Source: Vibrio mimicus CAIM 602
GTDB taxonomy: Bacteria > Pseudomonadota > Gammaproteobacteria > Enterobacterales > Vibrionaceae
DNA: 45,797 nucleotides
NCBI RefSeq assembly: GCF_000338875.1
Contig: NZ_AOMO01000037.1
Span: forward strand, 1-45,797
Direction of reading: 5' to 3'
In this document: piece by piece, positions 18,887-28,970 of the stretch
Numbering within the stretch: the first letter of the stretch is position 1
How the letters are laid out: every line of letters starts with the position of its first letter
The notes under the pieces: model-generated
Database searches by the model: none
Seen by the model: only the letters and a program-made list of their open reading frames with translations
What the model was told of the DNA's origin: nothing
Position numbers and translations under genes: made by a program

Positions 18887-20074
18887 ATGAGCAAGAAAGT
18901 CGATGTAGTGATAATTGGCGCGGGTGCAGCAGGTTTAATGTGCGCGGCGCAGGCGGCACAACGTGGCCGTCAGGTATTGCTGCTCGATCATGCCAAAAAA
19001 CCGGGGCGTAAAATTCTGATCTCTGGTGGTGGCCGTTGTAATTTCACTAATTACGATGTCTCTGCCGCCAACTACTTGTGCCAAAACCCGCATTTTGTGA
19101 AATCTGCGCTTTCGCAATACACCAACTGGGATTTCATCTCGCTAGTAAGCAAATACGGTATTGCTTATGAAGAGCGTGATCATGGCCAGCTGTTTTGCCT
19201 TGATTCGGCCAAAGAGATTGTCGATATGCTGCTGAGCGAGTGTAACCAACCGAATATCGAGCAGCGTTATCAAGTTGAAATCAGTGCGATAGCCCAAACG
19301 GAGCAAGGCTTTACTCTACAAACCACCATTGGCGACATTGAGTGCGCTTCGTTGGTGGTCGCGACGGGTGGTTTATCGATGCCGAAATTGGGCGCAACAC
19401 CATTTGGTTACAAGATTGCTGAGCAGTTTGGCTTGCCAGTGATCAGCACCACGGCAGGCTTGGTGCCATTTACTTTGCATGTGCAAGATAAGGAAGATTT
19501 CGCGCCGTTATCTGGGATTGCGATTCCGGTGGAGATGAGCGCGGAATGCGGCAAAACCTTCAAAGAGGCCTTGTTGTTTACTCATCGCGGCTTATCTGGG
19601 CCTGCTGTGCTACAAATCTCGTCCTATTGGACGCCGGGACAAACCATCACCACCAATTTAGTGCCGGACGTGGATTTGGCTGAGCTGCTGAATAGCGAAA
19701 AAGAAGCGCACCCGAATCAGACCTTGAAAAATACCTTATCGAAAGTGCTACCAAAGCGTTTGGTTGAAGTGCTGATTGAGCGCCAACTGTTTGCCGATAA
19801 ACCGTTGAAACAGTATTCCCCGAAAGAGCTTGAAGCATTGCAAACCAGTTTAGAACAGTGGTCGATTGTGCCAAACGGCACCGAAGGCTATCGCACCGCA
19901 GAGGTGACACTCGGTGGCGTGGATACCGATTGTCTGTCATCAAAAACCATGGAATGCAAAACCGTGAAAGGTCTGTTCTTTGTCGGTGAGGTGATGGATG
20001 TAACGGGCTGGCTCGGCGGCTATAACTTCCAATGGGCTTGGTCTAGTGGCTACGTCGCCGGCCAGTGGGTTTAA
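18887..20074 (+). CDS. YhiN/HI0933-type FAD-dependent oxidoreductase (BaiN-like)
   Basis: A 395-residue flavoprotein of the HI0933/YhiN family. It has the dinucleotide fold DVVIIGAGAAGLMCA, then KPGRKILISGGGRCNFTN, VVATGGLSMPKLGATPFGY, LFTHRGLSGPAVLQIS and the C-terminal FAD segment FFVGEVMDVTGWLGGYNFQWAWSSGYVAG. The physiological reaction of enteric YhiN is unsettled. I chose ATG 18887, with AGGTGG upstream, over an in-frame GTG at 18878. Its stop lies two bases from the stop of the convergent chemoreceptor gene, leaving no room for a terminator. Confidence 0.9.
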   Translation: MSKKVDVVIIGAGAAGLMCAAQAAQRGRQVLLLDHAKKPGRKILISGGGRCNFTNYDVSAANYLCQNPHFVKSALSQYTNWDFISLVSKYGIAYEERDHGQLFCLDSAKEIVDMLLSECNQPNIEQRYQVEISAIAQTEQGFTLQTTIGDIECASLVVATGGLSMPKLGATPFGYKIAEQFGLPVISTTAGLVPFTLHVQDKEDFAPLSGIAIPVEMSAECGKTFKEALLFTHRGLSGPAVLQISSYWTPGQTITTNLVPDVDLAELLNSEKEAHPNQTLKNTLSKVLPKRLVEVLIERQLFADKPLKQYSPKELEALQTSLEQWSIVPNGTEGYRTAEVTLGGVDTDCLSSKTMECKTVKGLFFVGEVMDVTGWLGGYNFQWAWSSGYVAGQWV

Positions 20075-20076
20075 CT

Positions 20077-21615
20077 CTAAGATTTAAATGATAAGCCGAG
20101 CGCTGCCATGGCATCGGCTTTACTTTTCACATCCAATGCCAATCCTGCTACGGATTGAGCATCTTGCAGTGTGCGAGTCGAAGCATCTTTAATATTGAGC
20201 AGGTTCTGATTGATCTCTTTGGCGACGATACTTTGCTGCTCCGCAGCGGTGGAGATTTGTGTTGCCGCATCATCAATGCTGCTAATGGCTTGATTCAAGG
20301 ATTGAATCTCTGAGCGGGTTTCCTGCGTAGTATGAATACAGGCATTGGCGAGCTGTGTGCCGCTGTTCATGGTATTTTTGAGCTGTTGTAGTGCATCCAG
20401 AATCTCCTGCATTGACACTTGGATCCCTTCTGTCGCTTTGTGGGTGCGTTGGCTTAATGCGCGCACTTCATCAGCAACCACGGCAAAGCCTCGACCTTGT
20501 TCTCCGGCACGAGCTGCCTCAATCGCCGCATTCAGTGCTAACAGGTTGGTTTGGTCGGCAACGCCCAAAATTTCCGTCATTACTTGGCCAATCGCAGCGA
20601 TTTTTTCCGCCATAACCTCCGTATTGGCCGACGAAGCTTCAACCTCTTTAACCAAGCGAGCGACTTGCTGTTCGGTAGTGTCGATCTGCTTCGCTGCATG
20701 GTGACAAAGTTGGGTGGCTTGATGGACTTGTTCTGAAGAATGGCTGCTATTACGTGCCACTTCGGCAATGGTTGCTACCATCTCTTCCACGGCTGTGGAG
20801 ATCGTTTCTAGCTCTCCATTTTGTACTTCAGCACTTTGGCTGGAGCTGCGTGAAATCAGTTCTAACTCTTTCACTTTATCGCGCAATGAACGGCTAGCAT
20901 CTAATACTCGGCCTAAAATGGTGCGGTTGCGCCCCTCATCCATTAACAGATGAAACTCCGCTTGGTTGCTTGGGGTGTCGCAATACACCCAGCGTGACAC
21001 GCTATCGTATTGCTGGCGTAACTGTTCATTGAAGTGGGGTTGATAAATGATCTCGCCATAGAAAAGCAAAAGGTAAACCGCTGGGATCAATAAACACCAA
21101 TAGGGAGAGTAGGAAATCGTAGCGAAGGCGAGAACAACCGTGATTAGTAGCGTCAGCAGCAGTTTCTGCACAACAGAAAGGGTGATTATTGGTGTAATGC
21201 GTTGGCCGTTTTGAATGGATCGATAGGCTTTTTCTGCACGTTCACGAACTTTAGGGGCAAGTTGGCGACGTACAGATTGGTAGCCCACTAGCTGGCCTTT
21301 TTCATAGATGGGAGTGACAAAAGCATCGACCCAATAGTAGCGGCCATCTTTACAGCGATTTTTTACCGCTCCGCGCCAAGCGTGTTTGAGTTTCAGGTGA
21401 TCCCACAAATCCTGAAAAGCCGCTTTAGGCATATCAGGATGACGAATGATGTTGTGGTTTTTGTGAAGCAACTCTTCAGCGGTATAACCCGCAACTCGGC
21501 AAAATGCCTCATTCGCGTAAGTGATAATGCCACGAGTGTCAGTGGTGGAAACCAATTCGACATCGTTGGCAAAGGTCACTTCTTCGTTGATCACGGATTG
21601 ATTACGGCGATTCAT
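20077..21615 (-). CDS. aer: Aer-type PAS methyl-accepting chemotaxis protein
   Basis: A 512-residue energy/redox taxis receptor. The N-terminal PAS domain (~15-120) has the FAD-type Aer features [32 protein letters not shown] and [16 protein letters not shown]. One hydrophobic stretch (~150-185) anchors it, and there is no periplasmic sensor. The signalling domain has the highly conserved hairpin tip ([32 protein letters not shown] split around residue 375). ATG 21615 is five bases from AGGAGG; the earlier ATG/GTG at 21618/21621 sit too close to it. Vibrios commonly have more than one Aer; which one this is cannot be settled here. Confidence 0.92.
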   Translation of the reverse strand: MNRRNQSVINEEVTFANDVELVSTTDTRGIITYANEAFCRVAGYTAEELLHKNHNIIRHPDMPKAAFQDLWDHLKLKHAWRGAVKNRCKDGRYYWVDAFVTPIYEKGQLVGYQSVRRQLAPKVRERAEKAYRSIQNGQRITPIITLSVVQKLLLTLLITVVLAFATISYSPYWCLLIPAVYLLLFYGEIIYQPHFNEQLRQQYDSVSRWVYCDTPSNQAEFHLLMDEGRNRTILGRVLDASRSLRDKVKELELISRSSSQSAEVQNGELETISTAVEEMVATIAEVARNSSHSSEQVHQATQLCHHAAKQIDTTEQQVARLVKEVEASSANTEVMAEKIAAIGQVMTEILGVADQTNLLALNAAIEAARAGEQGRGFAVVADEVRALSQRTHKATEGIQVSMQEILDALQQLKNTMNSGTQLANACIHTTQETRSEIQSLNQAISSIDDAATQISTAAEQQSIVAKEINQNLLNIKDASTRTLQDAQSVAGLALDVKSKADAMAALGLSFKS

Positions 21616-21693
21616 CATCACCTCCTAAACACTAGCCTTGTGTTTAAAGTGTAATCAATTCCCACCGTTCTGCTGGTGTGGTTAACTTTTTTA

Positions 21694-22605
21694 CTAAGAG
21701 GGAGAACTGGCCGCTGTCGAGCGCGCGGCTTTGCCTTTCCACTGTTGTATCACTAAGCCCGCAATAATCAGCACCAAGCCGATCAAGGTGGTTGGGTGGA
21801 TCGCTTCGCCAATGATGGTGGCAAGCAGGAACAATGAGATAAAAGGCGAAGCAAAAATCAGGTTGCTGATGCGCGCGGTATTCTGGGTATTTTTCAGCGC
21901 GCTGAGCCAAAGCACGAAAGTGATCCCCATTTCAAACAGCCCTACGTAAGTGACTGCTAACCAACCTTGAGTGGTGATACCTTGCCAATTGAGGTTTTCA
22001 TACCAACACAGAGCCAGTGCAAACGGGATTGCCAGCAGAAAGCCGAGTAACACACCGACAATAGGGTCGGCTTTGTTTTTGGTATTGAGAATCCAATATC
22101 CTGCCCACAGCAGAGTAGACAGCAGCGCTAGGCCAACACCGAGTGGACTTTCAAACTGCAAACCGAGCAGATCGCCTTTTGTGGCGATCACCACCACACC
22201 GAGATAACTCATGGCACAGGCGATCCAATCTTGTTTACGAATGCGTTGGCCGAGAAACAGTGCAGCCATCAAGGTGAGAGTAATCGCCCAACTGTAGTTG
22301 ATTGCTTGAGCTTGTGAAGCGGGTAGCAGCGAATAGGCTTTAAATAAAATCAGGTAATACGCGAGTGGGTTAATCAGTCCGAGCAGCAGGTAGTAAAACG
22401 GGTTAGCCAGCAAAGTGGGGACGATCAGTTTAAGTTTGCCCATTGCAGCACAAATCACCAGTAAAGCCAGTGCGGAGACTATGCTCGCCACGGTCACCAT
22501 TTGCAGCGGGTTCAACTCAGCCAGGGTCAACTTAAAAGCAGTCGCCACGGTTGACCACAGCAACACAGAAGCCAGCCCTAAGCCCAACGCGCGTTTCTCA
22601 TTCAT
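21694..22605 (-). CDS. EamA/DMT-family transporter
   Basis: A 303-residue, ten-helix protein with two EamA repeats (~8-140 and ~150-290). Typical segments are LLWSTVATAFKLTLAELNPLQ, AINYSWAITLTLMAALFLGQR and FVLWLSALKNTQ. DMT proteins export amino acids or metabolites, but substrate cannot be assigned. It is only distantly similar to the YigM-type protein at 16.3 kb, so it is not a recent duplicate. It is divergent from rmuC; the aer gene downstream on the same strand starts 79 bases after its stop. Confidence 0.85.
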   Translation of the reverse strand: MNEKRALGLGLASVLLWSTVATAFKLTLAELNPLQMVTVASIVSALALLVICAAMGKLKLIVPTLLANPFYYLLLGLINPLAYYLILFKAYSLLPASQAQAINYSWAITLTLMAALFLGQRIRKQDWIACAMSYLGVVVIATKGDLLGLQFESPLGVGLALLSTLLWAGYWILNTKNKADPIVGVLLGFLLAIPFALALCWYENLNWQGITTQGWLAVTYVGLFEMGITFVLWLSALKNTQNTARISNLIFASPFISLFLLATIIGEAIHPTTLIGLVLIIAGLVIQQWKGKAARSTAASSPS

Positions 22606-22728
22606 CCTGAATTTCTCTTATTCTTGTTTGTCGCTAGTCTACGGGGAGAATAAACGCGCAACAAACTGGACATTTATCCAGTGTCGAAATACCATTTTGA
22701 TCGAGATAAATCACAGTAAGTGTTCAAC

Positions 22729-24261
22729 ATGCAATGGATTTTTGAAAATCAAACCGCATTGTGGTCGGCTTTAGTGAGCGCGGGTGCAACAGGGGCTGCG
22801 ATGGGCTGGTGGGTCAAGCAGCGCTACCAACTGAAAACCCAATTGCTCGAGCAACAACTTGAGCAGCAAAGCCACTGGCATGCGCAGCAAATTCAGCAAC
22901 TTAACGAGCAACTCACCACCGCGCAGCAGGAGTTGGATGAGCTGGATGCGTTACGTGACAAAAATGAGTTTGAGCTGAAACAGTTGCACGGCAAGTTAAT
23001 GGCAGTGCTGGAAAAGCTGCGTTACTTTGAGGCGGTGAAACAAGAACGTCAGCAATACGCCGATGAGCTTAACCAAGTTCGCGCCGCGAAAGCCGAATTG
23101 GAAGGCCAATTACGTGAACAAGAGGCGCGCCATCAGCAGCAATTGGTGGCGAGCCAAGAAAAATTGCAGTTGCTTGAACGGGCTGAAGAGCGTCTGAAAC
23201 AACAATTCGAGCATCTGGCCAATCAAGTGTTTGAACACAAAACTGCGACGGTGGATGTGCAAAACCGCCAAAGCTTGGAAGGCTTGCTCAGCCCACTCAA
23301 AGAGCAGCTCGAAGGCTTTAAAAAGCAGGTCAATGATAGCTTTAACCACGAAGCCAAAGAGCGCCACACCTTAGTGCATGAACTGCGTAACTTGCAGCGC
23401 CTCAACGAGCAGATGGCCAAAGAAGCGGTCAACCTGACGCAAGCACTGAAAGGCGATAACAAACAGCAAGGCAACTGGGGCGAAGTGGTGTTGGCGCGCG
23501 TGTTGGCGGAATCTGGGTTGCGTGAAGGGCATGAATACCAAACCCAGGTCAGCTTACAAAACGAAGCGGGCAAGCGTTATCAGCCAGATGTAATTGTGCA
23601 TTTACCGCAAAACAAGCAGGTGGTGATCGACTCGAAAATGGCCTTAGTAGCGTACGAACGTTACTTCCATGCCGAAACCGATAGCGAGCGAGATAGTGCA
23701 TTACGTGAGCACTTACTTGCGCTACGCAACCACATTCGTGGGCTTGGCCAGAAAGATTACCATCAACTCAAGGGCATTCAGAGCCTCGATTATGTGCTGA
23801 TGTTTATTCCGGTTGAACCGGCCTTCCAAGTGGCGATTCAAGCCGATCCGAGTTTGGTCAAAGAGGCGATGGAGCAGAACATTATTTTGGTCAGTCCAAC
23901 CACCTTGCTGGTGGCATTGCGCACCATTGATAATTTATGGCGCAACGAGCGGCAGAACCAAAATGCTCAGGTGATCGCAGAACGTGCCAGCAAGCTGTAC
24001 GATAAGCTGCGCTTGTTCGTAGAAGATATGGAAGGACTGGGCGGCGCATTGGATAAAGCCAACCAGAGTTATCAAGGGGCGATGAATAAGCTGGTGACTG
24101 GGCGTGGTAACGCCATTCGTCAGGCGGAAAGCTTCAAACAGCTGGGGGTTGAGATCAAACGCTCTATCGCTCAGCCATTGATTGAACGCGCACAACAAGC
24201 GCCGGATCAGGAAAATGCCCCTTTAGTAGAAAGACATCCGATTGAGGATAAAGTAAACTAA
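22729..24261 (+). CDS. rmuC: DNA recombination protein RmuC
   Basis: A 510-residue protein with an N-terminal membrane anchor (~8-27), a long Gln/Glu/Leu-rich coiled coil (~35-200) and the RmuC nuclease-fold domain (~240-440; [62 protein letters not shown]). The D-x(n)-DSK pattern is the restriction-endonuclease-like core. RmuC limits rearrangements at inverted repeats in E. coli. ATG 22729 is preferred to GTG 22720; neither has a strong ribosome site. It sits ahead of ubiE, as in E. coli (rmuC-ubiE-ubiJ-ubiB-tatABC). Confidence 0.94.
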   Translation: MQWIFENQTALWSALVSAGATGAAMGWWVKQRYQLKTQLLEQQLEQQSHWHAQQIQQLNEQLTTAQQELDELDALRDKNEFELKQLHGKLMAVLEKLRYFEAVKQERQQYADELNQVRAAKAELEGQLREQEARHQQQLVASQEKLQLLERAEERLKQQFEHLANQVFEHKTATVDVQNRQSLEGLLSPLKEQLEGFKKQVNDSFNHEAKERHTLVHELRNLQRLNEQMAKEAVNLTQALKGDNKQQGNWGEVVLARVLAESGLREGHEYQTQVSLQNEAGKRYQPDVIVHLPQNKQVVIDSKMALVAYERYFHAETDSERDSALREHLLALRNHIRGLGQKDYHQLKGIQSLDYVLMFIPVEPAFQVAIQADPSLVKEAMEQNIILVSPTTLLVALRTIDNLWRNERQNQNAQVIAERASKLYDKLRLFVEDMEGLGGALDKANQSYQGAMNKLVTGRGNAIRQAESFKQLGVEIKRSIAQPLIERAQQAPDQENAPLVERHPIEDKVN

Positions 24262-24305
24262 CCGCCCGCAGTCGCCGCAGTGATGACGGCCAAAGAGGAA
24301 AAATA

Positions 24306-25088
24306 ATGACGGACACCAACGTGCTAGTAAATTCTGGACTAAACAATCAGGAAACGACCCACTTCGGGTTTGAAACCGTACGTAAAGATGAAAAAGTACA
24401 TAAAGTCGCGCAAGTGTTTCACTCTGTGGCGGCCAAATACGACATCATGAATGACTTGATGTCAGGCGGCATTCACCGTTTATGGAAGCGCTTTACCATT
24501 GATTGTTCAGGCGCACGTCCGGGACAACGTATCCTCGATTTGGGTGGTGGCACGGGTGATTTAACCGCCAAGTTTTCACGCATCGTTGGCGACAAAGGCC
24601 ATGTCATTTTGGCGGATATCAATAACTCTATGCTCAATGTTGGCCGCGATAAACTGCGCGACATTGGTGTGGTCGGCAATGTGCATTACGTACAAGCCAA
24701 CGCCGAAGAGTTACCTTTTCCAGACAACTATTTTGACTGCATCACCATCAGTTTCTGTCTGCGTAACGTGACTGACAAAGATAAAGCGCTGCGTTCGATG
24801 TTCCGCGTACTGAAACCCGGCGGCCGTTTGTTGGTGCTGGAGTTTTCTAAGCCGATCCTCGATCCGCTGTCTAAACTCTACGACACGTACTCATTCCATA
24901 TCCTGCCTAAGATGGGACAGTTGATCGCCAATGATGCGGACAGCTATCGCTATCTCGCTGAGTCTATCCGCATGCATCCGGATCAAGACACACTGAAAGG
25001 CATGATGGAAGACGCAGGCTTTGAACAAACCACGTATTACAACCTGACCGGCGGCATTGTGGCGCTGCATCGTGGTTACAAATTTTAA
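24306..25088 (+). CDS. ubiE: Ubiquinone/menaquinone C-methyltransferase UbiE
   Basis: UbiE C-methylates the quinone ring in both ubiquinone and menaquinone synthesis. The 260-residue SAM methyltransferase has [12 protein letters not shown] (motif I), the family segment [24 protein letters not shown] split around residue 45, [13 protein letters not shown] and [12 protein letters not shown]. The ATG follows AGAGGAAAAATA. It starts the ubiE-ubiJ-ubiB cluster, with ubiJ beginning eight bases downstream. Confidence 0.97.
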   Translation: MTDTNVLVNSGLNNQETTHFGFETVRKDEKVHKVAQVFHSVAAKYDIMNDLMSGGIHRLWKRFTIDCSGARPGQRILDLGGGTGDLTAKFSRIVGDKGHVILADINNSMLNVGRDKLRDIGVVGNVHYVQANAEELPFPDNYFDCITISFCLRNVTDKDKALRSMFRVLKPGGRLLVLEFSKPILDPLSKLYDTYSFHILPKMGQLIANDADSYRYLAESIRMHPDQDTLKGMMEDAGFEQTTYYNLTGGIVALHRGYKF

Positions 25089-25096
25089 GGGCTGCT

Positions 25097-25720
25097 ATGT
25101 CATTGCTTGCGACCATGCCATTGTCTCCTCTACTGACCGCGGTGATTGAAACCACGCTCAACACTCTGATTAGTGATGATCCCGCTTTAGGCCGCAAACT
25201 GCTGCGCCTGAAAGGCAAAGTGATTTCGCTGCATCTGCGTGAGTTAAATCAATCCCTGACGTTTGTGTTCAGTCAGCGCATTGATGTGATGACGGGCTTT
25301 GAAGGCCAACCTGATTGTTATCTGGCGTTGAACCTCTCGATTCTTCCCCAGCTGCGTGAACAGGCCAACATCACTCGTCTTATCAAGCAAGATAAGCTGG
25401 AACTGGAAGGTGATATCCAGTTGGCACAAAAGTTTGCCGAGCTGATGACCGATTGCAAACCAGATGTGGAAGAGTGGCTATCGCGTATCACCGGTGATGT
25501 CGTGGCACACAGCTTAGTGCATGGTGTAAAAAGCGTTGCCAATGCAGTGAAAAAGCAAGCACGTAAACATCAAGACCACTTAGCACAGGTGCTCACTGAA
25601 GAGTGGCGTATCGCGCCGCCGCCATTGGAAATTGCCTATTTCTGCGATCAAGTGGATGAAGTGAAAAGTCAGGCCGCGCGCTTAGAAGCGCGTCTTAGCC
25701 AGCTATTGGAAAAAGCATGA
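25097..25720 (+). CDS. ubiJ: Ubiquinone biosynthesis accessory factor UbiJ (SCP2 domain)
   Basis: A 207-residue protein with an N-terminal SCP2-type lipid-binding domain (~15-115; [52 protein letters not shown]) and a helical C-terminus. UbiJ organises the soluble Ubi complex and binds the polyprenyl intermediate. It lies between ubiE and ubiB; the last codon overlaps ubiB as ATGA, so expression of the three is coupled. Confidence 0.93.
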   Translation: MSLLATMPLSPLLTAVIETTLNTLISDDPALGRKLLRLKGKVISLHLRELNQSLTFVFSQRIDVMTGFEGQPDCYLALNLSILPQLREQANITRLIKQDKLELEGDIQLAQKFAELMTDCKPDVEEWLSRITGDVVAHSLVHGVKSVANAVKKQARKHQDHLAQVLTEEWRIAPPPLEIAYFCDQVDEVKSQAARLEARLSQLLEKA

Positions 25721-27351
25721 AACCTGCAGAGCTGAAACGTTTATACCGCATAGTTAAAGTTCAACTCGAATATGGCTTGGATGAGTTGCTGCCTGATCAT
25801 CATCTCACCCGAGCGCCTTTGCTTGCGCGTAAATCTCTGTTCTGGCTGCGCAATCAACACACCGATAAGCAGTTAGGTGAGCGCTTACGTTTGGCACTGC
25901 AAGAGCTGGGTCCTGTGTGGATTAAGTTTGGGCAGATGATGTCGACCCGTCGCGACTTGTTCCCACCGCATATCGCCGATCCATTGGCGATGTTGCAAGA
26001 TAAAGTTGCCCCGTTTGACGGTCAGCAAGCAAAGCAACTGATTGAAGAAGAACTCGGCGCGCCGTTGGAAACGTGGTTCGATGATTTTGATATCAAACCA
26101 TTAGCCTCTGCTTCGATTGCCCAAGTGCACACTGCCAAGCTGAAAAGCAACGGTCGAGAAGTGGTGCTGAAAGTGATTCGCCCTGATATTCGTCCACAAA
26201 TCGATGCGGATATCAAACTGATGTATCGCGTGGCACGCATTGTGGCCAAAGCGCTGCCGGAAGCACGCCGCTTAAAGCCAGTGGAAGTGGTACGCGAATA
26301 CGAGAAAACCTTACTCGATGAGTTGGATTTGCGCCGTGAAGCGGCGAATGCCATTCAACTGCGCCGCAACTTTGAAGGCAGTGAAGAGCTATATGTGCCA
26401 GAAGTGCTGACGGACTTCTGTAATGAAACTGTCATGGTTTCTGAGCGAATATATGGCATCCAAGTTTCTGACTTGGAGGGGCTGCGCGCCAACGGCACCA
26501 ATATGAAGTTATTGGCGGAACGTGGCGTGAGTGTGTTTTTTACTCAAGTGTTTCGCGACAGTTTCTTCCATGCTGACATGCATCCGGGCAACGTGTTCGT
26601 GAATCCTGACCATCCTGAGAATCCGCAGTGGATCGGTTTGGATTGTGGCATAGTCGGTACGCTGAATAGCGAAGATAAGCGCTATCTGGCCGAAAACTTC
26701 CTCGCCTTTTTCAATCGTGACTATCGCCGTGTTGCTGAGTTGCATGTGGATTCTGGTTGGGTACCGGCTGATACCAATGTGGATGAGTTTGAAGTCGCCA
26801 TTCGTATTGTGTGCGAACCGATTTTTGCCAAACCGTTGTGCGAAATTTCATTCGGACACGTGCTACTCAACCTCTTTAACACGGCACGCCGCTTCAATAT
26901 GGAAGTGCAGCCGCAGTTGGTTTTGCTGCAAAAAACGCTGCTTTATGTCGAAGGTTTAGGGCGTCAGCTCTATCCGCAACTAGACTTATGGCAGACCGCC
27001 AAGCCATTTTTAGAAAAATGGATGGCAAACCAAGTTGGACCACAAGCCTTATTGCATGCACTGAAAGAGCGTGCTCCCTTGTGGTTTGAAAAAATGCCTG
27101 AGCTGCCAGAATTACTGTATGACAGCTTAAAGCAAGGCCGTACTTTGAATCAGCGTTTGGACAGCCTTTATCAAGGTTATCGACAATCAAAACGCCAGCA
27201 GGGCACGGGAAAGTTTTTGTTTGGTGTTGGAGCCACATTAGTCGTATGCTCGGCGATATGGGTCACCAACCAGTTAGAACCTTTAGCGATCGGTAGCGCG
27301 ACCATTGGTGCGTTATGTTGGCTATTGAGTTGGCGGGCTTATCGTCAGTAG
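25717..27351 (+). CDS. ubiB: Ubiquinone biosynthesis kinase-like protein UbiB
   Basis: A 544-residue ABC1/ADCK atypical kinase-like ATPase. The family KxGQ motif appears as KFGQ ([13 protein letters not shown]), the Ala-rich loop as ASASIAQVH, the catalytic-type loop as [13 protein letters not shown] and the metal-binding part as IGLDCGIVG. Two transmembrane helices end the protein (~495-540), anchoring it to the inner membrane. UbiB is needed for extraction or modification of ubiquinone intermediates. Its ATG overlaps the ubiJ stop. tatA follows after 57 bases. Confidence 0.96.
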   Translation: MKPAELKRLYRIVKVQLEYGLDELLPDHHLTRAPLLARKSLFWLRNQHTDKQLGERLRLALQELGPVWIKFGQMMSTRRDLFPPHIADPLAMLQDKVAPFDGQQAKQLIEEELGAPLETWFDDFDIKPLASASIAQVHTAKLKSNGREVVLKVIRPDIRPQIDADIKLMYRVARIVAKALPEARRLKPVEVVREYEKTLLDELDLRREAANAIQLRRNFEGSEELYVPEVLTDFCNETVMVSERIYGIQVSDLEGLRANGTNMKLLAERGVSVFFTQVFRDSFFHADMHPGNVFVNPDHPENPQWIGLDCGIVGTLNSEDKRYLAENFLAFFNRDYRRVAELHVDSGWVPADTNVDEFEVAIRIVCEPIFAKPLCEISFGHVLLNLFNTARRFNMEVQPQLVLLQKTLLYVEGLGRQLYPQLDLWQTAKPFLEKWMANQVGPQALLHALKERAPLWFEKMPELPELLYDSLKQGRTLNQRLDSLYQGYRQSKRQQGTGKFLFGVGATLVVCSAIWVTNQLEPLAIGSATIGALCWLLSWRAYRQ

Positions 27352-27408
27352 CGAGTGTCGCTCAGAGAAGCTCGAAGATTTGTTCACACATAACCCGAGG
27401 TAAAAAAG

Positions 27409-27657
27409 ATGGGTGGTATCAGTATTTGGCAACTTCTTATTATTGCAGTTATCGTGGTATTGCTGTTTGGCACTAAGAAACTGCGTGGTATTGGCAGTGA
27501 CTTGGGCAGCGCGGTAAAAGGCTTTAAGAAAGCCATGTCGGAAGAAGAGTCAAACACCACAGCAAATCAAAAAGATGCTGATTTCGAAACGAAAAACCTT
27601 GAGCAGCCAAAAACCAATGCGTCTGCTGAAGTGAAAAAAGACAAAGAGCAGGCATAA
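27409..27657 (+). CDS. tatA: Sec-independent translocase subunit TatA
   Basis: TatA multimers form the pathway for folded proteins carrying twin-arginine signals. The 82-residue protein has the short N-terminal transmembrane helix ([19 protein letters not shown]), the hinge [13 protein letters not shown], the amphipathic helix [13 protein letters not shown] and a charged tail. The N-terminus matches E. coli TatA almost residue for residue. The ATG has AGGTAAAAAAG upstream. tatB starts 3 bases after its stop. Confidence 0.97.
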   Translation: MGGISIWQLLIIAVIVVLLFGTKKLRGIGSDLGSAVKGFKKAMSEEESNTTANQKDADFETKNLEQPKTNASAEVKKDKEQA

Positions 27658-27660
27658 ATC

Positions 27661-28068
27661 GTGTTTGATATCGGTTTTTGGGAACTGGTATTGATCGCTA
27701 TTGTGGCGCTGGTGGTGCTAGGTCCTGAGCGATTACCTCATGCTATTCGCAGTGTGGCAAAGTTTGTGTCTGCTGCGAAAAGCATGGCGAATAGCGTGAA
27801 GGATGAGTTAGCGCATGAGCTGAAAGTGCAGGAGTTGCAAGAAAACCTGCGCAAAGCCGAGCAGATGGGGATGCAGAACTTATCACCTGAACTGCAAAAA
27901 TCGGTTGAATCACTCAAGCAAGCCGCGCAGGAAGTACAGCGTCCTTACGCTGTGACACCAAGCAGCGAAACCACATCCGGTTCTGCCAGTGGCGACACCA
28001 GTTCTGCCCCTGAGCCTGATGTGCGCCTCGATAGTGCACCGCAACCGGCTGAAAAAAAGGCCGACTAA
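27661..28068 (+). CDS. tatB: Sec-independent translocase subunit TatB
   Basis: TatB works with TatC as the receptor for twin-arginine signal peptides. The 135-residue protein begins [20 protein letters not shown], followed by [15 protein letters not shown], an amphipathic helix and a Pro/Ser-rich tail. The start is GTG, three bases after the tatA stop, which may lower its translation relative to TatA. An intrinsic terminator-like hairpin follows before tatC. Confidence 0.96.
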   Translation: MFDIGFWELVLIAIVALVVLGPERLPHAIRSVAKFVSAAKSMANSVKDELAHELKVQELQENLRKAEQMGMQNLSPELQKSVESLKQAAQEVQRPYAVTPSSETTSGSASGDTSSAPEPDVRLDSAPQPAEKKAD

Positions 28069-28080
28069 GCTGTCTTTACA

Positions 28081-28127
28081 AAGAGTTATCCTGAGTTTTC
28101 GAACTAAGATGTGATAACTCTTTTTTG
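28081..28127 (+). terminator. Intrinsic terminator-like hairpin between tatB and tatC
   Basis: AAGAGTTATC (28081-28090) pairs over 10 bp with GATAACTCTT (28113-28122); the T-run 28121-28126 follows the core stem. Inside the 22-base loop, AGTT-TTCG-AACT forms a second small hairpin. It lies in the 79-base gap between tatB and tatC, which are otherwise one operon. Confidence 0.75.
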
Positions 28128-28147
28128 ATCTGTTACATGAGGTTTGC

Positions 28148-28897
28148 ATGTCTTCCGTTGAACAGACCCAACCGTTGATCAGCCATTTACTGGAATTGCG
28201 TAATCGCCTACTCAAAGCGGTGGCCGCGGTTATCGTGGTATTTATTGGCCTGATCTATTTCTCGAATGAGATTTACGAGTTTGTCTCGAAACCTTTAGTG
28301 GATCGACTCCCTGAAGGGGCAACCATGATCGCCACTGATGTGGCATCACCGTTTTTCACACCTTTAAAGCTGACGCTGATTGCAGCTGTGTTTGTCTCCG
28401 TTCCGTTTATTCTTTATCAGGTATGGGCATTTGTCGCACCTGGGCTGTATAAACACGAACGGCGCTTAATCTTCCCATTGTTGGTTTCCAGTTCACTGCT
28501 GTTTTACTGCGGTGTGGCTTTTGCCTACTTTGTGGTGTTTCCGCTGGTGTTTGGATTTTTCACCGCGATTTCACTCGGTGGTGTTGAGTTTGCGACCGAT
28601 ATCGCGAGTTATCTCGATTTTGTACTGGCGCTGTTTTTAGCCTTTGGTATCGCGTTTGAAGTGCCAGTGGCGATTATTCTGCTGTGCTGGACGGGGGCAA
28701 CTACGCCTAAGAGTCTGTCGGAAAAGCGGCCATACATTATCGTTGGTGCGTTTATAGTTGGTATGTTACTGACGCCGCCGGATATGATTTCGCAAACGCT
28801 GCTCGCGATCCCGATGTGCTTGTTGTTTGAAGTTGGTTTGTTCTTTGCTCGTTTTTATACTCGTGACGAACCCGATGAAGCGCAAGAAGACGAATAA
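28148..28897 (+). CDS. tatC: Sec-independent translocase subunit TatC
   Basis: A 249-residue, six-helix inner-membrane protein that recognises the twin-arginine motif. Signatures are [18 protein letters not shown] at the N-terminus, [29 protein letters not shown], the [10 protein letters not shown] helix and [12 protein letters not shown]. The ATG has GAGGTTTGC upstream. A terminator-like hairpin separates it from tatB. tatD is not adjacent as in E. coli; a TatD-family gene is found 10 kb away. Confidence 0.97.
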   Translation: MSSVEQTQPLISHLLELRNRLLKAVAAVIVVFIGLIYFSNEIYEFVSKPLVDRLPEGATMIATDVASPFFTPLKLTLIAAVFVSVPFILYQVWAFVAPGLYKHERRLIFPLLVSSSLLFYCGVAFAYFVVFPLVFGFFTAISLGGVEFATDIASYLDFVLALFLAFGIAFEVPVAIILLCWTGATTPKSLSEKRPYIIVGAFIVGMLLTPPDMISQTLLAIPMCLLFEVGLFFARFYTRDEPDEAQEDE

Positions 28898-28935
28898 AGT
28901 CATGGTACCAATGATGGCGTAAGAGATTGATGAGA

Positions 28936-28970
28936 ATAGGGGGGCACATTTTGTGCCCCCTATTTTTTTA
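28936..28970. terminator. Strong terminator after tatC
   Basis: ATAGGGGGGCACA pairs with TGTGCCCCCTAT (one extra G) around a three-base loop, followed by seven T residues on the plus strand. It ends the tat operon; its T-run reaches the last bases of the convergent dinF gene. Confidence 0.93.

Noticed and set aside
27409..28897. Missing tatD next to tatC as evidence of a deletion
   Set aside because: Gene order simply differs from E. coli; a terminator directly follows tatC and no remnant is visible.
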